Shown: one piece after another, positions 17,847-25,707 of the stretch
Position numbering within the stretch: position 1 is the first letter of the stretch
How the letters are laid out: each line of letters starts with the position of its first letter
Assembly (NCBI RefSeq): GCF_004348335.1
Contig: NZ_SMJW01000001.1
Coordinates: 62,001-126,000, forward strand
Direction of reading: 5' to 3'
Length of the DNA: 64,000 nucleotides
Origin: Actinomadura bangladeshensis
GTDB taxonomy: Bacteria; Actinomycetota; Actinomycetes; Streptosporangiales; Streptosporangiaceae
Position numbers and translations under genes: made by a program
The notes under the pieces: model-generated
What the model was told of the DNA's origin: nothing
Database searches by the model: none
The model's input: the letters and a program-made list of their open reading frames with translations, nothing else

Positions 17847-18227
17847 ATGCGTTCGCCCGAGGACGTCGAACGCGGGCGCGCCCGCTTCGCCGAGATCATG
17901 TCGTTCCCCGCCCCGACGTCGGACGTGCCGTTCGTCCGCGACGGCGTCGTCGCCTCCGTCTTCGGCGACCTGTGGACCAGGGACGGCCTGTCCGACCGGG
18001 ACCGGCGACTCATCTCGATCACCTGTGCCTGCCAGTCCGCGGTCCCAGGAGCGATCGAGCAGCATCTGCGGGCCGCGCTGGGCAGCGGCGATCTCTCCAT
18101 GGCCGAGCTCCAAGAGTTCCTGCTGCACTTCGCCTACTACGCGGGCTGGCCCCGAGCCTCCCAGGTTCACCAGATCCTGACGGCCCTGGCCGCGGAGCTC
18201 GGACCGGAGACCGAAGCCCCGGCCTGA
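17847..18227 (+). CDS. Carboxymuconolactone decarboxylase/AhpD-like protein
   Basis: 126-residue alpha-helical CMD fold. RDRRLISITCACQSAVPGAIEQHLRAAL and LLHFAYYAGWPRASQV match gamma-carboxymuconolactone decarboxylases. TCACQSA lacks a CxxC pair and EQHL occupies the usual catalytic position, so decarboxylase/lyase chemistry is favoured over peroxidase. It is the last gene of the plus-strand operon and is followed by a hairpin. Confidence 0.88.
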   Translation: MRSPEDVERGRARFAEIMSFPAPTSDVPFVRDGVVASVFGDLWTRDGLSDRDRRLISITCACQSAVPGAIEQHLRAALGSGDLSMAELQEFLLHFAYYAGWPRASQVHQILTALAAELGPETEAPA

Positions 18228-18235
18228 CCACCGAC

Positions 18236-18280
18236 CGGGTTCCGCTGTGCGTGCCTGCCCGGCATCCACAGCGGAACCCG
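18236..18280. terminator. Bidirectional hairpin between convergent genes
   Basis: A perfect 14-bp stem (CGGGTTCCGCTGTG and its complement) closes a 17-base loop between the stops at 18227 (plus) and 18291 (minus). Confidence 0.8.
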
Positions 18281-18290
18281 CCGTCAGCTC

Positions 18291-19319
18291 CTACGGTGCG
18301 ACGGGGCGTCGCCGCAGCGCCGGTTCGGCGATCATCGGCGGCGCCCACACGTCGCTCCAGCCGAAGTTCGTCCCCGGCGTGACGATCTCGTCGATCCGGT
18401 CCAGCACGTCGTCGGTCAGGGTGACGTCGAGGGCGCCGAGCTGGCCGGTCAGGTGCTCGACGGTCCGCGGGCCGACGATGGCCGCGGTGACCGCCGGGTT
18501 GCGCAGCACGAAGGCGAGCGCCATGTGCAGCAGGCTGATGCCGGCGCCCTCGGCCAGCTTCGCCAGCTCCTCGACCGCCTCGAGCTTGCGCTGGTTGTGC
18601 GGCAGCGTCATGTCGTAGCGCCCCGGCACCCGGTCGGCCCGCGAGCTCTGCAGCTCACGGCCGTCCGCCCGCCACTTCCCGGAGAGCCACCCCCCCGACA
18701 GCGGACTCCAGACCAGCACCCCGACCCGGTAGCGCCGGCAGGTCGACAGCACGTCAGCCTCCACACCGCGGGAGAGCAGCGAGTACGGCGGCTGCTCGGT
18801 GACGATGCGGGGCAGGTGCCGGACCTCGGCGAGCCACTGGGCCTCGACGAGCGTCGAGGCCGGGAAGGTGGACGTCCCGATGTAACGCACCTTTCCCTGG
18901 TCGACGAGGCGCCCCAGGGCGGTCAACGTCTCGTCGAGCGCGGTGTCGGGATCCGGCCGGTGGATCTGGTAGACGTCGATGTGGTCGGTCCGCAGCCGAC
19001 GCAGACTGTCCTCGCACGCTCGGATCAACCAGCGCGCGGAGTTCCCGCGCTGGTTCGGCCCGGGCCCCATGCGGTTGTGGAACTTCGTGGCGAGGACGAT
19101 ATCGTCCCGACGACGGCCGAGGACCTCGCCGACGATCTCCTCGGACTCCCCCTGCGAGTAGACGTCGGCGGTGTCGATCATGTTGATGCCGGCGTCGAGC
19201 GCCACGTCGATGATCCGGCGACTCTCCGCGAGATCGGCACCCCAGGCGCCGAACATCATGGCCCCGAGGCAGAAGGGGCTGACCCGCACCCCGGTCCGGC
19301 CGAGCACTCTGTACTCCAC
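18291..19319 (-). CDS. Aldo/keto reductase
   Basis: 342-residue NADPH-dependent carbonyl reductase. The GTG at 19319 has GGAGGA six bases upstream and begins VEYRVLGRTGVRVSPF. The catalytic tetrad is visible: Asp and Tyr in DTADVYSQGE, Lys in LATKFHN, His in YQIHRPDP. The C-terminal PAVTAAIVGPRTVEHL is the NADP-binding end. It is a single-gene unit with a regulon motif 64 bp upstream. Confidence 0.93.
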   Translation of the reverse strand: MEYRVLGRTGVRVSPFCLGAMMFGAWGADLAESRRIIDVALDAGINMIDTADVYSQGESEEIVGEVLGRRRDDIVLATKFHNRMGPGPNQRGNSARWLIRACEDSLRRLRTDHIDVYQIHRPDPDTALDETLTALGRLVDQGKVRYIGTSTFPASTLVEAQWLAEVRHLPRIVTEQPPYSLLSRGVEADVLSTCRRYRVGVLVWSPLSGGWLSGKWRADGRELQSSRADRVPGRYDMTLPHNQRKLEAVEELAKLAEGAGISLLHMALAFVLRNPAVTAAIVGPRTVEHLTGQLGALDVTLTDDVLDRIDEIVTPGTNFGWSDVWAPPMIAEPALRRRPVAP

Positions 19320-19382
19320 GCATACTCCTCCGCCGATGGCGGCTGCCGACCGATGTCGTCGCCGCAGACCATCTGCGTGCAC

Positions 19383-19399
19383 GAATTCTTATTATGAAA
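19383..19399 (-). promoter_or_regulatory. AT-rich regulon motif, copy 5
   Basis: Plus strand GAATTCTTATTATGAAA (minus: TTTCATAATAAGAATTC), 64 bp upstream of the aldo/keto reductase start. It keeps the ATAAGAAT half. The stretch 19400-19525 beyond it shows no gene on either strand. Confidence 0.6.
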
Positions 19400-19525
19400 C
19401 CGCTCGAGGGTGGCACCACCGTCCACCAGGTCCACCAGGCCGAGAGCGACGTCGTCGACGCCGACTCGGCCACGGCGCGTTGGGCCACTGGGCTGAGAGC
19501 GAGGACCCGGCCGGCCCGGAGAGAC

Positions 19526-19557
19526 GAGTGCGCGGGCCCGGCCGGGCCCGCGCACTC
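19526..19557 (-). terminator. Perfect 32-bp palindrome after amidohydrolase gene
   Basis: The 16-base arm at 19526-19541 is matched exactly by its complement at 19542-19557, starting 14 bp beyond the amidohydrolase stop at 19572. The stem is almost pure G/C and has no T-run. It probably ends the minus-strand transcript. Confidence 0.75.
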
Positions 19558-19571
19558 GCCGACGGAACGGG

Positions 19572-20750
19572 TCAGCCCGGGAAGTTGAAGACCTTCCGGG
19601 CGGTCAGCTCCACAATCTGGTGCACCTCGTCGTCCGGCACATCCTTGAGCTGGTCGGCGGCCATCTCGCGCGAGTGCGGCCAGTCGGAGTCGGAGTGCGG
19701 GTAGTCGCACTCCCACATGATGCGGTCGACGCCGATCTCGTATCGCGCGCCGATCCCGTGGGCGTCGGTGATGTAGCAGCCGTAGAGGTTGCGGGCCCAC
19801 AGGTCACGCGGGTTCACGTCCGACGCCTTGTTGTGCCAGCGGTGCTTCGACCACGAAAGCTCCGCGCGCTCCAGCATGTAGGGCAGCCATCCGATGCCGC
19901 CCTCCGCCAGGACCGCCTTGAGCTGAGGGAACTTGTGGAACACCGGCGAGAACAGCAGGTCGGCGAAGGTGATCATCGAGTTCAGGCCCATCGTCGCCGT
20001 GACGGCGAGGTCCGAGCAGTCCGCACTCGGCTTCAGGGTCTTGCCGGAGGTACCGAAGTGCATGCACAGCGGCATGTCGTGCGCCTGCGCCGCGGCGCAG
20101 ACCTTGTCCCAGCCGCCGGAGGTCCAGCTCGGCAGGCCCAGGGGCGCCGGGTTCTCCGGGAACGAGATGCCCTTCGCACCGCGCTCCGCCACCCGCTCGA
20201 GCTCCGCCACCGCGAGGTCGACGTCCCAGAGCGGCAGGATCGAGATCGGGATGAAGCGGTCCGGGTACGGGTCGCACCACTCCTCGAACACGAAGTCGTT
20301 CCAGGCCCGCACGGAGAGCAGCGCGAGCTCCTTGTCCTCCGCCTCGAGGAAGGCCGTGCCGGCGAACCGCGGGAAGGTCGGGTACATGACCATGGCGTGG
20401 ATACCGCCCATGTCCATGTCGGCCACCCGCGCGGCCGGCTGCCAGCACCCCGGGATGATGTCCTCGTACCGGGTGGGCTCCCGGTTCTGCCACTCCTTCG
20501 GGTCCTTGCCCGCCACCGCGTTGAGCGCCAGCTGCGGGTAGAGCCGGTCCTCGAACATCCACGTCTGCTGGCCGGCACCGAGGAAGAGCTCGCCGAAGAT
20601 GGCGTGCTTGGCCGACATGTCCTGCTCCGCCGTGATCACACGCGGTGCGAGGTCCCGGTACTTCGCGGGCAACCGGTCCGTCCAGACCGTCGGGTGCTCG
20701 ATGAGGTGATCATCCACCGAGATCATTTTCATGTGCGGCTGAAGCGGCAC
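19572..20750 (-). CDS. Amidohydrolase-2 family metal-dependent hydrolase
   Basis: 392 residues. The GTG at 20750 (VPLQPHMKMISVDDH) has GAGGGAG six bases upstream. Metal-site motifs SVDDHLIEHP, MPLCMHFGTSG and WECDYPHSDSDWP are complete, and LAEGGIGWLPYMLERAE is the family's barrel helix. Related proteins cleave C-C or ester bonds in ring-opening pathways; the exact reaction is unknown. It is monocistronic, with a regulon motif 55 bp upstream and a palindromic terminator downstream. Confidence 0.9.
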   Translation of the reverse strand: MPLQPHMKMISVDDHLIEHPTVWTDRLPAKYRDLAPRVITAEQDMSAKHAIFGELFLGAGQQTWMFEDRLYPQLALNAVAGKDPKEWQNREPTRYEDIIPGCWQPAARVADMDMGGIHAMVMYPTFPRFAGTAFLEAEDKELALLSVRAWNDFVFEEWCDPYPDRFIPISILPLWDVDLAVAELERVAERGAKGISFPENPAPLGLPSWTSGGWDKVCAAAQAHDMPLCMHFGTSGKTLKPSADCSDLAVTATMGLNSMITFADLLFSPVFHKFPQLKAVLAEGGIGWLPYMLERAELSWSKHRWHNKASDVNPRDLWARNLYGCYITDAHGIGARYEIGVDRIMWECDYPHSDSDWPHSREMAADQLKDVPDDEVHQIVELTARKVFNFPG

Positions 20751-20804
20751 AGCTGACTCCCTCTCGACGATTCCGTCGCGCTCGGCCCCGCTGAGCGGCC
20801 GGCT

Positions 20805-20820
20805 GAATATGATACGAGTA
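20805..20820 (+). promoter_or_regulatory. AT-rich regulon motif, copy 6
   Basis: GAATATGATACGAGTA, 55 bp upstream of the amidohydrolase start (20750). It nearly repeats copy 1. Confidence 0.55.
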
Positions 20821-20869
20821 CTTTGCCGAGGTTCCCTCTCGTCAAGGACGACCGGGATCCCCGGCCCGG

Positions 20870-21634
20870 CTACCGCCGCACCGGCGTTCCCGCGGTCCGG
20901 CCGCCGTCGACGACCAGCTCGCTGCCCGTGACGTACGAGCTGAGGTCCGAGGCGAGGAAGAGCGCCGCCCTGGCCAGCTCGTCCGGATGGGCGGCGCGCG
21001 CCATCGGCACCACCGGCAGCAGGCTCGCCAGATACTCCTCGTCGGTCTGCTTGTTCTTCTCGCGCACCATCGGGGTGTCGACCCAGCCCGGGTGCAGCGA
21101 GTTGACCCGCACCTCGGGAGCGAGGTCGATGGCCGCCGCCTTGGTCAGTCCCCGGACCGCCGCCTTCGACGCCGAGTAGGTGACCGCGCCGGGCTGGCCG
21201 ATGAGCCCACCGGTGGACGACACGTTGATGATGGAGCCGCCACCTGCGCGACGCATGGACGGCAGGACCTGTTGCATGCCGACCACGCAGCCCCAGACGT
21301 TGACGTCCATCAGGTCCAGGAAGTCCTGGCGGGTCGACCCCACCACGGTGCCGGCCCGCAGGACCGCGGCGTTGTTGTGCAGCACCGTCACCGGACCGAA
21401 GGCATCCTCCGCCGCAGCGACCACGGCGGCCCATCCCGCCTCGTCCCGGACGTCGAGATGCCGGTAGATCGCGCGGTCGCCGAGCTCTTTCGCGACCGCT
21501 TCACCGAGGTCGTCCAGCACGTCGGCGAGCACGACGCTCGCGCCCTCCGCGTGGAAGATGCGGGCGGCCGACTCGCCCTGCCCGCGGGCCGCCCCGGTGA
21601 TCAGTGCGACTTTCCCCTGCAGCAGCCCGGTCAT
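20870..21634 (-). CDS. SDR-family oxidoreductase (hydroxysteroid dehydrogenase-like)
   Basis: 254-residue SDR with TGAARGQGESAA, NNAA, Ser in NVSSTGG and YSASK, and C-terminal SSYVTGSELVVDGG. The sequence style (LHPGWVDTPMV, GLIGQPGAVTYSASKAAVRGL) is that of 3-alpha/20-beta-hydroxysteroid dehydrogenase-like SDRs. The start has its own ribosome site (GAGGAG). It is separated by 28 bp from the ABC operon stop, and a regulon motif inside the last codons of that operon lies 42 bp upstream. Confidence 0.92.
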   Translation of the reverse strand: MTGLLQGKVALITGAARGQGESAARIFHAEGASVVLADVLDDLGEAVAKELGDRAIYRHLDVRDEAGWAAVVAAAEDAFGPVTVLHNNAAVLRAGTVVGSTRQDFLDLMDVNVWGCVVGMQQVLPSMRRAGGGSIINVSSTGGLIGQPGAVTYSASKAAVRGLTKAAAIDLAPEVRVNSLHPGWVDTPMVREKNKQTDEEYLASLLPVVPMARAAHPDELARAALFLASDLSSYVTGSELVVDGGRTAGTPVRR

Positions 21635-21662
21635 GTCAGTCTCCTCCCCTCTGGCACATCGA

Positions 21663-22700
21663 TCACGATCCGCCCTTAATCTTATCAGCTTTCAGGTTCT
21701 CGGTCTCGTCCAGGCGTCCGTCCGCCGGCGGGAAGTGGCAGGCGACGTAGTGGCCCGGACCGACCTCCCGCATCTGCGGCTCCTCCTGCGCGCACCGGTC
21801 CCGCGCGAACGGGCAGCGCGTGCGGAAACGGCACCCACTGGGCGGGGCGAGCGGCGTCGGGAGCTCCCCCTCGACGGCCATCGGCTCAATGGCCACCGAC
21901 GGGTCGGGCACGGGGACCGCTTCGAGCAGCGCCCCGGTATAGGGGTGCCACGGCTTCTCGTACACCGCCCCCGACGGCCCGATCTCGCACAGCTTCCCGA
22001 GGTACATGACGGCGATCCGGTCACTGATGTTCTTCACCACCGCGAGGTCGTGCGCGATGAAGATCAGCGTGAGCTGGTAGCGCGCCTTCATGTCCTCCAG
22101 CAGGTTCAGGATCTGGGCCTGCACGGACACGTCCAGCGCCGAGACCGGCTCGTCGCAGATGACGATCTCGGGCTCCATGGCGAGGACGCGGGCGATGGAG
22201 ATGCGCTGGCACTGGCCGCCGGAGAACTGGTGCGGCCTGCGGGTGGAGACGACCTCCGGGTCCAGACCCACCGCCGAGATCACCTCGGCGACGCGCTCCC
22301 GGGCGTCCGGGCGCTTCCAGATCGACAGTCCCTCCCCGACGATCTTGTCGATCGTCCGGCGCGGGTTCAGCGACGAGATCGGGTCCTGGAAGATCATCTG
22401 CAGCTTCGGCCGCGTCTCCCGGAGCTCACGCTGCGACAGTCCGGTCATCTCGCGATCGCCGAACCGCACGGAGCCGCTGCTCGGTCGGGGCAGCATCATC
22501 ACCGCACGCCCCGTGGTGGACTTACCGCACCCCGACTCACCGACCAGCCCGAGCGTCTCGCCGCGGCGGACGTCGAAGCTCAGTCCGGACACGGCCTGCA
22601 CGGTCCCCCCGGCCACGTGGTACTCCACGACCAGGTCCTCGACGCGCAGCACGATGTCGTCGTCGGCCGGACGCAGGTGCGCGGTCCCGCTGCCCGCCAT
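21663..22700 (-). CDS. Oligopeptide-type ABC transporter ATP-binding protein (DppF-like)
   Basis: 345-residue ATPase with Walker A GESGCGKST, Q-loop QMIFQDP, signature SGGQCQR (Cys is unusual after Gln) and Walker B IVICDEPVSALDV. The Opp/Dpp C-terminal extension has the cysteine cluster GCRFRTRCPFARDRC, which binds an Fe-S cluster in several homologues. It starts at MAGSGTAHL, sharing one base (TGATG) with the upstream ATPase stop. It is the last gene of the importer operon. Confidence 0.95.
   Translation of the reverse strand: MAGSGTAHLRPADDDIVLRVEDLVVEYHVAGGTVQAVSGLSFDVRRGETLGLVGESGCGKSTTGRAVMMLPRPSSGSVRFGDREMTGLSQRELRETRPKLQMIFQDPISSLNPRRTIDKIVGEGLSIWKRPDARERVAEVISAVGLDPEVVSTRRPHQFSGGQCQRISIARVLAMEPEIVICDEPVSALDVSVQAQILNLLEDMKARYQLTLIFIAHDLAVVKNISDRIAVMYLGKLCEIGPSGAVYEKPWHPYTGALLEAVPVPDPSVAIEPMAVEGELPTPLAPPSGCRFRTRCPFARDRCAQEEPQMREVGPGHYVACHFPPADGRLDETENLKADKIKGGS
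21676..21693 (-). promoter_or_regulatory. AT-rich regulon motif, copy 7 (inside 3' end of ABC gene)
   Basis: Plus strand TTAATCTTATCAGCTTTC (minus: GAAAGCTGATAAGATTAA). It overlaps codons LKADKIK at the end of the ATPase gene and lies 42 bp before the SDR start at 21634. The AT-rich Lys-Asp-Lys-Ile tail of the ATPase is probably shaped by this site. Confidence 0.65.
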
Positions 22701-23752
22701 CAGACCACCGCCCCGACCGTCGCGCCCGCGGCGGTCACACCGGCGGCCGAGTTGGCGGACAGCGCGGCGCGGCCGGCGTCGGTCTGCACCGGGTAGAAGC
22801 ACGCCACCTCGTGCCCCGCCGTGGTCGCGGTCTCCAGCACCGGGTCCTCCTCCAGGCAGCGCGGCTGCGCGTAGCGGCAGCGCGGGGCGAAGGCGCAGCC
22901 CCGGCGCGGGTTGATCAGGTCCGGTGGCCGCCCACCGATGGTCGCCAGGCGCGTGTGCACCGCGTTCTCCAGGCTGGGGATGGAGGCGAGCAGGGCTTCC
23001 GTATAGGGGTGGCGCATGGCCGAGAACAGGACCGGTGTCGCGGCCTTCTCCACGACGCGGCCGGCGTACATGACCGCCACCTCGTCGGTGCGCCCGGCCG
23101 CGACCCCGAGGTCGTGCGTGATCAGGATGATCGCCATCCCGTGCTCGGCCTTGAGCCGCTGCAGCAGGTCCAGGATCTGCCGCTGGATGGTGACGTCGAG
23201 CGCCGTGGTGGGCTCGTCCGCGATCAGCAGACTGGGCTCGCAGGCCAGCGCCGCGGCGATCGCGACCCGCTGCCGCATGCCACCGGACAGCTGGTGGGGA
23301 TAGACGGTCAGCCGGCTCGCGGGATCCGGGATTCCGACGTCGCGCATCAACTCCAGCGCCCGCTCCCGCGCGGCGGCGCCGCGCTGGCCCCGGTGGAAGC
23401 GCAGCGACTCGGTGATCTGCCGGCCCACCTTGACCACCGGGTTCAGCGAGGTCATCGGGTCCTGGAAGATCATGGAGATCTCGTCGCCCCAGATCCGCCG
23501 GAGCGCGGCGGGGGACTGCCCGCGCAGCTGGGTGCCCTTGAAGACGGCACTGCCCCGGCTCGTGTCGGCGCTGGACGGCAGCAGGTTCATCACTGAGCGG
23601 GCAAGAACCGACTTCCCCGAGCCCGACTCGCCCACGATCGCCAGCGTGCGGCCGACGTCGAGGTCGAACGAGACCCCGTCGACGGCACGCACCGTGCCCC
23701 GGGGGGTGCGGAAGGTGGTCGCGAGGTCGGTGACCTCCAGCATGGCGCTCAC
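22700..23752 (-). CDS. Oligopeptide-type ABC transporter ATP-binding protein (DppD-like)
   Basis: 350-residue ATPase: Walker [22 protein letters not shown], signature LSGGMRQR, Walker [14 protein letters not shown], and C-terminal [17 protein letters not shown] cysteine motif. ATGA overlap with the permease upstream. With the other four genes it makes a full Opp/Dpp importer (solute-binding protein, two permeases, two ATPases). Confidence 0.95.
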   Translation of the reverse strand: MSAMLEVTDLATTFRTPRGTVRAVDGVSFDLDVGRTLAIVGESGSGKSVLARSVMNLLPSSADTSRGSAVFKGTQLRGQSPAALRRIWGDEISMIFQDPMTSLNPVVKVGRQITESLRFHRGQRGAAARERALELMRDVGIPDPASRLTVYPHQLSGGMRQRVAIAAALACEPSLLIADEPTTALDVTIQRQILDLLQRLKAEHGMAIILITHDLGVAAGRTDEVAVMYAGRVVEKAATPVLFSAMRHPYTEALLASIPSLENAVHTRLATIGGRPPDLINPRRGCAFAPRCRYAQPRCLEEDPVLETATTAGHEVACFYPVQTDAGRAALSANSAAGVTAAGATVGAVV

Positions 23753-24675
23753 AGGGCGGACTCCCTCACGTCGAACCGGGTTCGCGCCCGGTCACCGACT
23801 ACGTTCAGCGCGAAGATGGTCAGGAACATTGTCACGGCCGGGATGAACACCAGGTGCGGTTGGGTTCCGAGCCGGTCCTTCGCGGTGCTGATCATCCCGC
23901 CCCAGCTGGGTGAGGGCGGCGGGATGCCCATCCCGAGGAAGCTCAGGGACCCCTCGGCGACGATGACGACGGCGGCGAACACGAACGCGTACGAGGCCAC
24001 CGGGAGCACCACGTTCGGCAGGATCTCCCGGAAGATGATGCGCAGCGGGCGACCGCCGAGGGCGCGGCTCGCCGTCACGAACTCCCGCTGGGCGAACGCC
24101 AGCGTGTTGGCCCTGGCCAGCCGGGCGAAGCTCGGGACGCACAGCAGCCCCAGCGAGATCACGAGGCTGCGCAGGCTCGAGCCCAGCGTGGAGGTGATGG
24201 CCAGCAGCAGGACCAGCGGCGGGTAGGCGAGCAGGCTGTCGGTGACGATGGTGACGACCTTCTCGAACCAGCCGCGGAGATAGCCGGCGAGGAGCCCGAG
24301 CACGCCGCCGATGACCATGCCGATCAGCACGGACACGACGCCCACCGCGAGCGACACCCGTGCACCGTAGATCAGCCGGGACAGCGTGCTCCGGCCGACA
24401 GCGTCGGTGCCCAGCAGGCCGGCCAGGTCCCACGAGGGCCCCAGCGCAGGACTGTCGATCCGCACGTCGTAGCTCGGGATGGGCAGCAGGTCGGCGAATA
24501 CGGCGAGCAGGCCGACGAGGGCCAACCAGCCGATGGCCAGTCTGACCAGGATCTTCCCGGACCGCTTGCCCCGTGCTTCCGGTGCCGCGGTCACCGCCGG
24601 AGGAGGCGGTGCCGGGCCCCCGGCGGACGCCGGGGCGGACGCCGGGGCGGGAGGAGGGGTGGTGGTGTTCTTCAT
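23749..24675 (-). CDS. ABC transporter permease (DppC-like)
   Basis: 308 residues. A long Pro/Ala-rich cytoplasmic N-terminus is followed by about six membrane segments, starting ILVRLAIGWLALVGLLAVFA. LLGTDAVGRSTLSRLIYGAR is the DppC/OppC signature, and the EAA-type loop is ASRALGGRPLRIIFREILPN. The start is 6 bp after the DppB-like stop. Confidence 0.94.
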   Translation of the reverse strand: MKNTTTPPPAPASAPASAGGPAPPPPAVTAAPEARGKRSGKILVRLAIGWLALVGLLAVFADLLPIPSYDVRIDSPALGPSWDLAGLLGTDAVGRSTLSRLIYGARVSLAVGVVSVLIGMVIGGVLGLLAGYLRGWFEKVVTIVTDSLLAYPPLVLLLAITSTLGSSLRSLVISLGLLCVPSFARLARANTLAFAQREFVTASRALGGRPLRIIFREILPNVVLPVASYAFVFAAVVIVAEGSLSFLGMGIPPPSPSWGGMISTAKDRLGTQPHLVFIPAVTMFLTIFALNVVGDRARTRFDVRESAL

Positions 24676-24681
24676 GGGCGA

Positions 24682-25707
24682 TCAGGCTCCCGTGACTCGG
24701 GTCCGCGGATCGAGGATCGTGTAGAAGATGTCGGTCAGGACGTTGAGGGCCACGTAGACGAGGGCCACGAAGACCACGACGCCCTGCACGACCACGACGT
24801 CCTTTGCCAGGATCGAGTTGACCAGGAGCTGGCCGATCCCGGGCAGCGCGAACAACGTCTCGACGATGACGGCGCCGCCGATGAGCCGGCCGAGGCTCAG
24901 CCCGGCGAGCGTCACCAGCGAGAACGACGAGGGACGCAGCGCGTGCCGCAGGAGCACGTACCAGGTGGGCAGGCCCTTCGCCTTCGCCGAGAGGATGAAG
25001 TCCTCCTGCAGGGTCGCGATCAGGTCGCTACGCAGCACCCGTGTGAGCACCGCGAGTTCGGTCAGCGCGAGCGCGAGGGCCGGCAGGAACGCGAACCTCA
25101 GATTGGCGAAGGGGTCGTCCCCGATCCGCACCCAGCCGGTGGCCGGGAAGGCCCGCAGGGTCAGTGCGAACACGAACACGAGCAGCAGCGCGGTCAGGAA
25201 CGGCGGCATGGACACCAGTCCGGACGTCACCACGTTCACCAGGCGGTCGGCCCGCCGACCGGCCCGGTAGGCGGTGTAGAGCGCCAGCGGGATCACGACG
25301 ACGAAGGCCATAAGCTGCGCGAGGATGGCCAGCTCGAGGGTGACGGGCACGCGCTCGACGATGGCGTCGAGCACCGGCTGTTGCGACCGGATCGAGTGGC
25401 CGAAGTCGCCCTGGGCGATGTTGGCGATCCACTCGCCGTAGCGGACGAGCAGCGGCCGGTCGAGCCCGAGCTGCTGACGCAGGTCCGCGATCTGCTCGGG
25501 GGTGGCGCTCTCACCGAGGATCGTCGCGGCCGGGTCGCCCGGGGTGAGGTCCACGAGCAGCATCGAGCCGAAGGTCACCAGCAGCAGGACGGGAACGATG
25601 TGCAGAAGGCGGGACCTCAGCTTGCGTCCGAGCGCGGCGACACGGCGGCGCCCCGCCGCAGCCCCGGCGGGGCCCCGCCGGGGCCCCGCCGCAAGCTGCT
25701 TGGTCAC
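24682..25707 (-). CDS. ABC transporter permease (DppB-like)
   Basis: 341 residues from the GTG at 25707, which overlaps the binding-protein stop (GTGA). The first membrane helix LLHIVPVLLLVTFGSMLLV is followed by DLTPGDPA and LGLDRPLLVRYGEW, all DppB/OppB hallmarks, then five further helices and the EAA loop AKAKGLPTWYVLLRHALRP. Its 5' end contains a 22-bp perfect GC palindrome (25662-25683) that may hold back read-through from the binding-protein gene. Confidence 0.94.
   Translation of the reverse strand: MTKQLAAGPRRGPAGAAAGRRRVAALGRKLRSRLLHIVPVLLLVTFGSMLLVDLTPGDPAATILGESATPEQIADLRQQLGLDRPLLVRYGEWIANIAQGDFGHSIRSQQPVLDAIVERVPVTLELAILAQLMAFVVVIPLALYTAYRAGRRADRLVNVVTSGLVSMPPFLTALLLVFVFALTLRAFPATGWVRIGDDPFANLRFAFLPALALALTELAVLTRVLRSDLIATLQEDFILSAKAKGLPTWYVLLRHALRPSSFSLVTLAGLSLGRLIGGAVIVETLFALPGIGQLLVNSILAKDVVVVQGVVVFVALVYVALNVLTDIFYTILDPRTRVTGA
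25662..25683. repeat. 22-bp perfect GC palindrome at head of permease gene
   Basis: CCCCGGCGGGG followed directly by its complement, located 21 bp beyond the binding-protein stop codon and inside the first codons of the DppB-like permease. Hairpins at this point in ABC operons often set the excess of binding protein over permease; that role is inferred. Confidence 0.6.
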
